Origin: a virus
Length of the DNA stretch: 44,857 nucleotides
Reading direction: 5' to 3' (one strand)
IMG/VR virus record: IMGVR_UViG_3300030098_003401
Coordinates: 1-44,857 of that record
The translations under genes and the position numbers were made by a program. Below the pieces are notes generated by a model. That model had not been told where the DNA came from. It saw only the letters and a program-made list of their open reading frames with translations, and searched no databases. Below are positions 14,070 through 22,000 of the stretch, in pieces (the stretch's first letter is position 1; each line of letters opens with the position of its first letter).

Positions 14070-15826
14070 TGAACTACATTGAGATAGCACAAGGGAGTCC
14101 GAGAAATCGTGGCTCCCTAATTCTCAAGAAAGACCTATTAAAGTATATTAATCCCAATGTTCCTTTGTTTAGAAGTATTTATCTTTATGATAAAGATGCG
14201 TACAAATATTCAAAAGAAAATGGTGGACTAAAAGATTACTTTGGTAAAAGAGATATAGATAACATAATACTTGATATAGATAAGGGGAAAAGCTCAGATG
14301 AACATACAAGAGAAAAAGCCATTTCAATGGTATACAGACTTGAGGAGTTTGATGTTTCGCACAAGAGCATCCAATGTTATTTTTCAGGTTCTGGATATCA
14401 TATTTCTATACCTAATAGTTGTTTTGGTTTTATATGCAGCGATAATATTCATTATATTGTCAAGAATACAGTAGGAAAACTATTTCCTGAAGTAGACAAT
14501 AGTATATTTATGAGAACTGGTATATACAGAATTGCTCATACAGTAAATAAAAAGACAAATCTATATAAAATACCTATAAGTGTAGGTGAGTTGTTTGATA
14601 AACGTATAGATTTTAATGAATTAGCATCTAAAAGCAGAATAGGATATGCTTACTCTGAAAGAATAGGCAATAACGAAATGCAAAAATACATTGTTAATGA
14701 GGCACCACGAGTAAAACAAGCTAATAAAGTAATAGAACCATTAGATGTAGTACCCTGTGTTCAAAGAATGCTACAAGCTGGACCTCAAGAAGGCAATAGA
14801 AATCAAACATTAATGAGAATTGCATCCCATTGCTCAAGGCATGGAATACCTTCTGAATATGCTAAATCAATGATTTTACATTGGAACAATAACAGTTTAA
14901 ATGAAAATGAAGTCATTGAAAAAGTAGAATACACATATAACAGAGGATATAAATATGGATGTCAAGACTCAATAATGCATGCAAATTGCCAAACTAGATG
15001 TATTTATTTCAAAAGAAAAGACTATTTAGTAGATGTAAAGAATGCAGAACAATTGCAAAAGGATTTAGAATTTAGATTAACAACTGATTTTAGTGGTAAA
15101 ACATTAGACTTGGCTAAATCTTTAGGATTAAATGTAGATTGTGAAATATATCCAGGTGAATTGGTTACTATATTTGGGCCAACAGGCTCAGGAAAGACAA
15201 CTTTTGCTCAAAACTTAGCGTTAGGAGTAGATTTTGTTAATGATGCTATTAATATAGATAGTCAAATACCTTGCTTATATTTATCGCTTGAATTATCAGC
15301 CTGGTATATGCATAGAAGAAACCTACAAATAGTAAGTGGTTTAGATAAGGACCAAGTTACAGAAAACTTTGAAAAAGTATATGCTTTACATAAAGAAAAG
15401 ATAGAGCATTTATCAATACAAACTGTGGCTCCAAATTTAGACCAAATACAGCAAAAAGTAAGAGAATTGCAACCAGCCGTAGTAGTTGTCGACTATATCG
15501 ACTTAATCAGTACAAATTCACGGTATATGGGCGAATATGAGCAAATTAAACAAGTTTCTCATTATCTTTCTAATTTAGCTGTAAACATGGACATAATAAT
15601 AATTCAGATAAGTCAGGTGAGTAGAGATTACAGCCGAAACGAAGCATTAGATTTGTATGCAGGAAAAGGTTCTGGTGCAATAGAGAATGCTAGTCGTAAA
15701 GTAATTGGCTTAAATGGACAAGCAAATGATAGTGTTAAATCTGTTCATATGTATAAGAATACAGATGGTGAGTTATTTGACACAGAAGTTGTTTGGCAGC
15801 CTTCATTTAGATTTAGGAGACAATAA
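14069..15826 (+). CDS. AEP-type primase fused to DnaB-type replicative helicase
   Basis: This 585-aa protein would both prime and unwind DNA at the fork. The N-terminal half has the archaeo-eukaryotic primase motifs: DNIILDIDKG (metal acids D69, D71), FSGSGYHISIP (H111), and RIAHTVNKKTNLYKIP. A PriCT-like helical region with GNRNQTLMRIASH follows, then Cys-containing MHANCQTRC. The C-terminal half is a RecA-fold helicase with Walker A GPTGSGKTT at 370-378, Walker B VVVVDYIDLIS, and the DnaB-like IIQISQVSRD and GSGAIENASRKVIGL arginine/glutamine region. The fusion differs from the TOPRIM-helicase of T7. It starts at the TAATG overlap with the SSB-like gene. No DNA polymerase is encoded nearby. 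Confidence 0.85.
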   Translation: MNYIEIAQGSPRNRGSLILKKDLLKYINPNVPLFRSIYLYDKDAYKYSKENGGLKDYFGKRDIDNIILDIDKGKSSDEHTREKAISMVYRLEEFDVSHKSIQCYFSGSGYHISIPNSCFGFICSDNIHYIVKNTVGKLFPEVDNSIFMRTGIYRIAHTVNKKTNLYKIPISVGELFDKRIDFNELASKSRIGYAYSERIGNNEMQKYIVNEAPRVKQANKVIEPLDVVPCVQRMLQAGPQEGNRNQTLMRIASHCSRHGIPSEYAKSMILHWNNNSLNENEVIEKVEYTYNRGYKYGCQDSIMHANCQTRCIYFKRKDYLVDVKNAEQLQKDLEFRLTTDFSGKTLDLAKSLGLNVDCEIYPGELVTIFGPTGSGKTTFAQNLALGVDFVNDAINIDSQIPCLYLSLELSAWYMHRRNLQIVSGLDKDQVTENFEKVYALHKEKIEHLSIQTVAPNLDQIQQKVRELQPAVVVVDYIDLISTNSRYMGEYEQIKQVSHYLSNLAVNMDIIIIQISQVSRDYSRNEALDLYAGKGSGAIENASRKVIGLNGQANDSVKSVHMYKNTDGELFDTEVVWQPSFRFRRQ

Positions 15827-16056
15827 TGATAAAACCAGGCTTATTAATGTGGATATTCAAAGACGAAAAAACATTCTATATAAGATTCTTTAGACTATTT
15901 GGCATAGGAGTAGAAAATGTCAATACAGATATAGGTAAAGGAGTTAGACTCTTATTAGGATTTATGAGCTTTGAATTAGGATTACATATAATAAAAAGAA
16001 GGGGTGTATATGTCGAGAGAGTCAAAGACAGTAAGAGTCCTCAGGCATTTGCTTAG
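15826..16056 (+). CDS. 76-aa hypothetical protein
   Basis: The ATG overlaps the helicase stop (TAATG). The product begins MIKPGLLMWIFKDEKTFYIR and is amphipathic, with FFRLFGIGVENV and a hydrophobic LLLGFMSFELGLHII segment too mixed for a clear membrane helix. Similar short proteins are common next to phage replication genes, but no function is known. Its 3' end overlaps the next gene by 47 bases. Confidence 0.55.
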   Translation: MIKPGLLMWIFKDEKTFYIRFFRLFGIGVENVNTDIGKGVRLLLGFMSFELGLHIIKRRGVYVERVKDSKSPQAFA

Positions 16057-16219
16057 TGGACTTAAACTAACACCTATGGAAGCTTATCGAAGCTACCATA
16101 CAATGCGATTAGGTGCCATAATACATACATTAAGAAATGGATATAAAGGTAAAAGCTATAATATAGTCAACCTAAATCCAAATGGAAAATATGCGGAATA
16201 CCAAATCAAAGAGAACTAA
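16010..16219 (+). CDS. Small helix-turn-helix protein (HTH_39-like)
   Basis: The start is placed at ATG 16010, with AAGAAGGGG upstream; a GTG six bases earlier is possible. The 69-aa product starts MSRESKTVRVLRHLLSGLKL and has LTPMEAYRSYHTMRLGAIIHTLRNG, matching the phage HTH_39 pattern in which a 'tp.eA...y...RL.a.I..LR..G' helix pair precedes a short wing (KGKSYNIVNLNPNGKYAEY). It probably binds DNA as a small regulator, and the TAGACTA cluster is a candidate target. Both the regulatory role and the target are inference. Confidence 0.65.
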   Translation: MSRESKTVRVLRHLLSGLKLTPMEAYRSYHTMRLGAIIHTLRNGYKGKSYNIVNLNPNGKYAEYQIKEN

Positions 16220-16236
16220 AAGAAGAAAAATGGATT

Positions 16237-16267
16237 GGGAGGGGCTTTACATGAAAAAGCTCCTTCC
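16237..16267 (+). promoter_or_regulatory. Hairpin masking the ribosome binding site and start codon of the HNH nuclease
   Basis: GGGAGGGGCTTT (16237-16248) pairs with AAAGCTCCTTCC (16256-16267) over 12 base pairs with two G-U wobbles. The 7-nt loop ACATGAA holds the start codon. The 5' strand contains the whole Shine-Dalgarno sequence, so folding should block initiation. A similar arrangement is known for T4 homing endonuclease genes such as I-TevI. Confidence 0.65.
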
Positions 16268-16667
16268 TATTCATAAGAATCATTCTAAAAAGATTTATCA
16301 TCGTATGATGAAAAAATCATCTACACTTAAATCATCATTGAAAAGGAGAAGCAAGGAATATGAGGTTGAATTTAAAATATCTCTTACAGAAATTAGGAAA
16401 TTACTTTATAAATCTTACGGAAAGTCATGTGTATACTGTAGCACTACTTTGGTTGTCAGCAATATGGCTTGCGACCATATCATTCCTCTTAGTATGGGGG
16501 GCGGTTCAATTCCTAATAACTTACACATAGTATGTGGAAGATGTAATACTAGAAAAGGACCATTAACACATAAAGATTATAAAAGTTTATTAAAAAGTCT
16601 TGGAAAACTTCCTGAGGATGTAGTAAAATACGTACTCAGAAAATTAGCTAAGTCTGAAGTATTTTAA
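16251..16667 (+). CDS. HNH endonuclease
   Basis: The 138-aa nuclease has a basic N-terminus followed by an HNH domain at about residues 60-120. SCVYCSTTL and CGRCNTRKG supply two CxxC zinc pairs, and MACDHIIPLSMGGG contributes the catalytic DH pair. PNNLHIVCGRC supplies the central Asn and last His, so the active site looks complete. The start is ATG 16251, with a strong GGGAGGGG, rather than upstream ATGs at 16182-16230, which lack good sites. It resembles free-standing phage homing endonucleases, though a packaging or host-DNA role is also possible. The upstream hairpin suggests tight translational control. Confidence 0.8.
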   Translation: MKKLLPIHKNHSKKIYHRMMKKSSTLKSSLKRRSKEYEVEFKISLTEIRKLLYKSYGKSCVYCSTTLVVSNMACDHIIPLSMGGGSIPNNLHIVCGRCNTRKGPLTHKDYKSLLKSLGKLPEDVVKYVLRKLAKSEVF

Positions 16668-16668
16668 A

Positions 16669-17080
16669 ATTGGTGATAGTATAAAAACTTCTTAAATCGT
16701 AGAGCTTTATTCGTAAAGTGCATGTAAATAGATTGCCTGGCTGAAAGTTGCAGGAATCACCATAAAATTAGGGCAGGGAACCTTCCATATTCCTCTGAAT
16801 ATAGCAAACACTCTCTACTCTCTGCCCGAATATTTGGGAAGTAAAATATGTTGTTTAATTAATTAACTAATAGTTATAAAATGACTTTGTTAAGAACAAT
16901 ATCTCGTCGAAAAGATGCTTCCCATTAAATTAGTAAGTACACGGTTGACAACACCGATAAAGTTAGGAACCTTCTTGCGTGAGCATTAGGGGGGCCAATT
17001 AAACACTCCATAGTGTTGACGTAACAGGTTAATATTTTCCCTTTACACGTTTCCTTTGTGGTCCTTTAAAACCTAACTTT
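16669..17080 (+). ncRNA. Large candidate structured RNA, about 410 nt, gene-free region
   Basis: No credible ORF covers this region, yet it holds many nested complementary segments. TGGTGAT (16671-16677) pairs with ATCACCA (16756-16762) around a UUCG-capped hairpin (16704-16719). GGGCAG (16771-16776) pairs with CTGCCC (16822-16827), with ATATTC/GAATAT inside (16787-16802). GGGAAG (16836-16841) pairs with CTTCCC (16918-16923), with TAACT/AGTTA inside. CGGT/ACCG lies at 16942-16956. AAAGTTAGG (16959-16967) pairs with CCTAACTTT (17072-17080), enclosing GGGGCCA/TGGTCCT (16991-16997 with 17059-17065) and AACACT/AGTGTT (17002-17017). GGAACCTTC occurs twice (16778, 16966). Size and setting recall large ornate phage RNAs, but no match to GOLLD, ROOL or HEARO is claimed. 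Confidence 0.55.
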
Positions 17081-17124
17081 TGTACTTGCTATATATACTT
17101 AGAATTTGTTAAATTAAGAGTCCT

Positions 17125-17220
17125 ATGTTTGAAACTAAAGAATGTTTTTCATGTGGACAATTAGTAAATGTATTTGATTGTCATTATCAATGCGCAGCCT
17201 GTGGTTACGCAGAGAATTGA
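17125..17220 (+). CDS. 31-aa zinc-ribbon miniprotein
   Basis: The product, starting MFETKECFSCGQLVNVFDCH, has two CxxC knuckles, ECFSCG and QCAACGY, spaced as in a minimal zinc ribbon or rubredoxin-like finger. AAGAG lies about seven bases upstream. The paired knuckles argue that this tiny ORF is real, although it is short enough for a chance find. It directly follows the large candidate RNA. Confidence 0.5.
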   Translation: MFETKECFSCGQLVNVFDCHYQCAACGYAEN

Positions 17221-17260
17221 CATGATATATCAGGTCGGTACGGCTTGAAAAAGAAAAAAG

Positions 17261-17425
17261 ATGTCGTCAAAGTCAAAAAAAGAAAAAGTAGCAGAAAAAA
17301 GGTTAAAATTATACTTGAAGAAGAAGTATGGTAATTCTAAACCTTCTGGATTAGTCACCCAGAGCTATGATAAATGGTTGAATTATTTTAATGAAACAAT
17401 TAGTAATAGAAGAATTTCTAAATAA
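17261..17425 (+). CDS. 54-aa basic hypothetical protein
   Basis: The ORF starts MSSKSKKEKVAEKRLKLYLK and ends YFNETISNRRISK. The first half is a Lys-rich helix; the second has SYDKWLNYF. There is no strong ribosome binding site, only AAAAAAG upstream. It may bind nucleic acid. The call is uncertain and rests on composition and fit between neighbours. Confidence 0.4.
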   Translation: MSSKSKKEKVAEKRLKLYLKKKYGNSKPSGLVTQSYDKWLNYFNETISNRRISK

Positions 17426-17440
17426 AAAAGATATATTGTT

Positions 17441-18202
17441 ATGATAGAGTCTTTAAAAGAGTCTATATCTAAGTATTCTCCTAAAATTGAAAGAAATGAT
17501 GGTGATGAAAGATGGTATAGAATACCAGGAGAAACTAAATGGCTTCCATCAGTTACAACAATGATAGGAAGTGTATTAAACAAAGGAGAAGGATTTGAAA
17601 AATGGTTAGGAGATAATCCTAGCTATGATATAGCTTGTGAAAAAAGAGATAAATCTGCCGAATTAGGAACATTAGTTCACGACCAATGTGAAAAGCTTTT
17701 AAAGGGCGAAACTATTATAGAAAAGCAAAATAAAAGCGTTATGAAAAGATTGATGAGTTTTGTTGCTTGGTATAGGTCTAAAAAACCAATAGATGTAATA
17801 GCTACAGAATTAAAATTAGTCCATAAAAATGTTCCTTATTCAGGTACACCTGATATAGTTTGCTATATAGACAATAAATTATGTTTAGTAGATATAAAAA
17901 CAGGAGCTCCTTACGAATCGCATCAATTACAATTAACCTCATATAAGACTTTATGGGACAATATATTTCCCAATCATACAATAGATAAAATGTATGGATT
18001 ATATTTAAAGGATACTTGGATTTCTAAAATAGAACCTAATTTTAAAGAATATAAATATTGCCCTGAAGAAGTTGAATGTGTTTATAAGCTTTGGAAATGG
18101 CAAAAAGGTGGCAATCCAAGGCCTAAAAACGGCTATCCTTTACACAATTCATTTAAATTGCAAGGAATTAATAGTGAAAAACCAATCGAAGAAATCTTGT
18201 AG
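17441..18202 (+). CDS. RecB/PD-(D/E)XK family exonuclease
   Basis: The 253-aa protein shows the RecB-nuclease pattern: GTLVHDQCE with H80, TELKLV strand with E123, SGTPDIVCY with D138, LCLVDIKTG with D151 and K153, then HQLQLTSYK with Q162. This is the order of phage RecB-like or Cas4-like nucleases. No four-Cys iron-sulfur cluster is visible, which argues against Cas4. It probably supplies ends for the Sak4-like annealing protein or processes replication intermediates. The start ATG 17441 lacks a strong Shine-Dalgarno sequence. Its 3' end overlaps the following gene. Confidence 0.85.
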   Translation: MIESLKESISKYSPKIERNDGDERWYRIPGETKWLPSVTTMIGSVLNKGEGFEKWLGDNPSYDIACEKRDKSAELGTLVHDQCEKLLKGETIIEKQNKSVMKRLMSFVAWYRSKKPIDVIATELKLVHKNVPYSGTPDIVCYIDNKLCLVDIKTGAPYESHQLQLTSYKTLWDNIFPNHTIDKMYGLYLKDTWISKIEPNFKEYKYCPEEVECVYKLWKWQKGGNPRPKNGYPLHNSFKLQGINSEKPIEEIL

Positions 18203-18473
18203 AAAACTAACATTAGAAGAAGAATATGCTTTTGAACATAAAGCTCGTATAAAAGCAGAAGATTACATATCTGAATTATGGGAAATGCACGCAGAGCTCG
18301 AAAATGAGGTGAATAGGCTACAATCTATCATTAATAATGGTAAGTACCCAGATAAAGAAAAAAAGCCTTTAAAAAGCACTATAGGGCTAAATAAAAGAAT
18401 TAAGCAAATAACTGATTGTAAAGAAACAACTGAAAACAATTTATCAAAAATAATAAGGAGAACATTCAAATGA
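18174..18473 (+). CDS. 99-aa coiled-coil protein
   Basis: I place the start at GTG 18174, with AAGGAA upstream, because earlier in-frame starts would overlap the nuclease gene by over 100 bases. The product begins with a basic KNQSKKSCRKL segment and then forms a charged coiled coil (ARIKAEDYISELWEMHAELE, then NEVNRLQSIIN). A Lys-rich linker and a second helix follow. No domain is recognised. The last bases overlap the next ATG. Confidence 0.6.
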   Translation: MKNQSKKSCRKLTLEEEYAFEHKARIKAEDYISELWEMHAELENEVNRLQSIINNGKYPDKEKKPLKSTIGLNKRIKQITDCKETTENNLSKIIRRTFK

Positions 18474-18730
18474 TAAAAACTATAGTATTTTTAAGTATAT
18501 TTAACTTTATATTTAATGCTTCTATAAATGCAATAAATACAGATTATGGAGACTCTATTAGAGTAAGAAAGTATCATACTAATGGAGAGCTAAAAGCAAC
18601 AGGAATAAAGATAAATAAATTTAAAGATGGAAAATGGAAACACTTTGATGAAGACGGTTATTTAAAAAAAATAGAGATATATAAAAAAGGTCGCAAAGTA
18701 AAAACATTAAGTATAGGTGATACAAAATGA
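18470..18730 (+). CDS. Exported YwqK/MORN-like repeat protein
   Basis: An N-terminal hydrophobic helix (MIKTIVFLSIFNFIFNASINA) looks like a signal peptide with a possible cleavage site near residue 21. The mature part has two MORN/YwqK-type units: VRKYHTNGELKATGIKIN, then KDGKWKHFDEDGYLKKIEIY. Such repeats form extended beta sheets and occur in exported bacterial proteins and some toxin-immunity systems. An exported early phage protein could act in the envelope, for example against superinfection. This is inference. AAGGAG precedes the ATG, which overlaps the previous stop. Confidence 0.65.
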   Translation: MIKTIVFLSIFNFIFNASINAINTDYGDSIRVRKYHTNGELKATGIKINKFKDGKWKHFDEDGYLKKIEIYKKGRKVKTLSIGDTK

Positions 18731-18996
18731 AATCAAAGCCAAGCAAACCAAGTAAAAAAGATTTTCAAAGACAAATAGGAGAAATGGGAAACGGATTAAA
18801 CTTTCTATTTCAAGAACTTGGAAGATTAAAAGGTAATTTAGGTGGATTAGAGAATATAATTATGTTCTATGCTGAGTTTAAAAATGAAAGAGTTGAGTTT
18901 GAAAAGTTCTTAGAAGATAAGATAAAAGAGCAAGAAAAAGAAGATGCTAAGTCTAAAGATTTAGCTGATTCTAACTCTAATAATAAAAATAAATAG
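18727..18996 (+). CDS. 89-aa charged hypothetical protein, last gene of the early block
   Basis: The product begins MKSKPSKPSKKDFQRQIGEM and is mainly helical, with FLFQELGRLKGNLGGLEN, an acidic/basic coiled coil and an Asn-rich end. No domain is recognised. Its ATG overlaps the preceding stop, and the gene ends 16 bases from the stop of the converging giant gene. Confidence 0.6.
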   Translation: MKSKPSKPSKKDFQRQIGEMGNGLNFLFQELGRLKGNLGGLENIIMFYAEFKNERVEFEKFLEDKIKEQEKEDAKSKDLADSNSNNKNK

Positions 18997-19012
18997 GTAA
19001 ATAATGGTGAAA

Positions 19013-22000
19013 TTAAGGCTGGTATACGCCTTCTTTTCTGACATCTTTAGCCATTCTACTTATACCATACATAGGAAATCCTGAGAATTTATCTATAAGC
19101 ATCATGGGGTTTTCTATTAAATTGTTTTTAGCCCAAGGGGAAAAGTCTTTTATAATCCTACCAAATGGAGCCATTGTATATATATGATAATTAGCAAATC
19201 TATTCCAATCATCAGCTATAAAAGAATCTATTCCTGCTAAAGGTAATCTAAATATAGGTGGAGTAATTACTTGTAATGGAGCTACACTCTTAGGCCATGT
19301 TCCCATAAAAGCTCTATCTCTTTCTTTATCATTTCCAAATATCCAATCTGCTGTATCTTGTATCCAACTCCAAGGAGCTGGTAAAGCTGTTTCAAATATT
19401 GAATACATAAATACATTACCAAGAGCAAATACTAATAAATCAAGCTGCAATGTTCTTTTAAACTTTTCAAATGCTGGAGTACCCTCTTTTAAGCCAAATA
19501 TTTTAGCTTCTCTTCTAACATCGTTTCTAAATCTAACAGCATTCCATTGCCATAATTGAAAACGAGTCATTATTTTACCTAATGCTGTTCTTGCAAATGC
19601 TGGTCTATAAGGTGCAGAGTATAAAAACTGTGTAGCCTGAACACCTTTTTTAGCTTGTTCAATTAAAAATGGATGGTCTACATTCTCTATAGCTCCATCA
19701 AATCTTTTCCAAGCTTGTACATAATGAGCCATAAAAGCATGTCTTCTAAGCATCATTTCTGGTTTAGACATAAATTGAGAAGCTACTTGCATTAGTGATT
19801 TACTTAGTTTGTGTTTATCCATTAAATCAGCTAATTCTCTTCTTCCTATTTTTCCTTCAGATGTCATATTTTTTATAACATCGTTCATAAATTCTTGTTT
19901 ACCTTGAGCTCTTACTTCAGGGTTAATACCCCATTCATGTCGCATAAAATCAGGAACAACACCATGTTTAACGATAAATCTGTTTATATCATCTTTAGTC
20001 TTAAAAATTTCAGGGTCTATTCTTTTTAAATAGTTTAAATCCATTCCTTGCTTCCAATTATTTAACCCAGCACTTTGAATTGTATGCAAACTACCACCAA
20101 ATACGTTACCCACAGCTGATTTAGGATGTGCAAGTAAAGATGCTAATTCAAATTTAGCCTCCATATTTGATATTCTTGTAAGCATTTGGTACGGAACTTC
20201 TTTCATTAATTTATTTAAATTAGGATATTTTGTCTTATCTTGTATCAATTTATCTTTAATAGTTTCAAGTTTTTTCTTAACTCTATTATCAGCCCACCAA
20301 TAATAAGGTGTACCTTTTAATTTCATTCCTGGGTCTTCATATATTCTTTCAGGTATAATAGAAGGATTACCCATAGCATCCTGAGCGTATAGCTTTAAAA
20401 AGTTTTCCCATTTTTGTAATAAAGTAAATTTACTGCCATCTCCAAACTTTTCTTTATGCCAGCCTTTTTTTACAGCTCTTTTATTAAACTGCTGTATAAT
20501 GCTTCTGGTAAATATCTGATTCATTTGATTAAAATATGTATTAGAAACATTTCTAAGGTAAACTTCATAAGATGGATGCTCTATAGAATATCCAGGCATA
20601 TGCACTTCACGAGACATAGCATTACCTAATTTTTGATTAGCATCCCACCATTTTATAGATTCTTGGCTTATTTTTTTCTGTTCTAATATTTCTTGAGCAG
20701 CTCTATCATAGGCATCAAATATTTCTTGTCCAGGCTCAAGCCAATCTCCTGTTAAATTATGAGTTCTATACATAAGTTTTTTCATTTCTTCTTTTTTATC
20801 AGTTTTATTTAAGGTTCCATCTTTAGAAATAGCTTCAAGCTGTCTTTCCATAGCTTTAAATGCTTCTTTTCTACTGTGAAACATATGAGGAAAATATGTA
20901 TTAAACTCCATAGGGTCAGTCTTTCTAAGCGTAGTTTTAGCCAATTTATCCATAACAACTTTATATTGAGGTAGTATTTTATTTGTTTTAGGGTTTCTAG
21001 GTAATAAATCAATCATCATAGACCTAGCTACTTGTCTTAATCCATCAATACCAAAATCAGTAGGTATAGGCTTTCCTTGTTTATATAATTTTGTCATATC
21101 AGAAATAAATTCTTGCCATTTTATTTTAGGCTCAAGGCCTTCTAAATCATAAGTTTCACCTGTTTCATATTTTTTTAAGGCTTCAGGCTTACCCGCAATA
21201 ACTTCAAAAACTTTTTCATTAGATTTAGCATAAACATCTATAATTCTATCTGCTATTTGTTCACCTGTAAGTTTTTCTCTAACTCCTTCAGGTGAAGTGA
21301 TAGAATAAGTTTTACTTAAAGCTAATTGCAAATCCTTATCTTTTAATATTTCTTGATAATCTCTTTCATATTGAGAAGATTTAGCAACTCTTTCTGGTCT
21401 AGATTTATGTTTATTTTGACCTAAAACTTTATATCTTAAAGGTCTTTGCATTTTTCTGACAGCATATTTTCTAAGCAATTCTCCACCAGTTACATTTTCA
21501 ACATAAAAAGATAGCTCTGCATTTATTTTATTTGTTAGGCTTTCTCCTAATTCAGTAGACTTTTCTCCCATTTTACCTATCCAATCTTGTATAGTATCTA
21601 GCCACCATGTAGGTTTTCTAACAGTCCCTTTTTTTAATTCGCCTTTTTCTTTAAAATAACCTTCTTCTTTTAACCATAAAATATCATACTTCATCATTTC
21701 TCTAGTTATAGATTTAGGAAATAACATCCAATATCTTCCTTTCATATCAGGAGCATCTTCAGCAAATAGTTTTTGCCACAAACTACCACTTCTAAAGTCT
21801 TTAAACAGATTATTCATAGCTATATAATCTTGTTTATTCATTTCAACTAAATTCTTTTTAAAGTAATAACGAGTGATTTCGTTTAGATTAATACCTTCTT
21901 TATTATGATAATAGTGTAAGTTTTCAGCTAATTCATGTATAACTTTTATATCTTCTTTTGGAAGTTTGCCTTTAACAGCTCCTTCATATTGTTCAATTTC

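Noticed and set aside
16251-17120. Group I intron next to the HNH nuclease
   Set aside because: No P, Q, R or S core motifs were found and no interrupted gene flanks the region. The RNA is treated as an independent candidate.
17441-18202. Cas4 nuclease and thus a possible CRISPR link
   Set aside because: The four Cys of the Cas4 iron-sulfur cluster are absent and no repeat-spacer array is present in the window. A RecB-type phage nuclease fits better.
21900-21950. HELAENLH in the giant protein as a zincin metalloprotease site
   Set aside because: The motif is not HExxH; the second His is three positions too far and no third ligand is seen.
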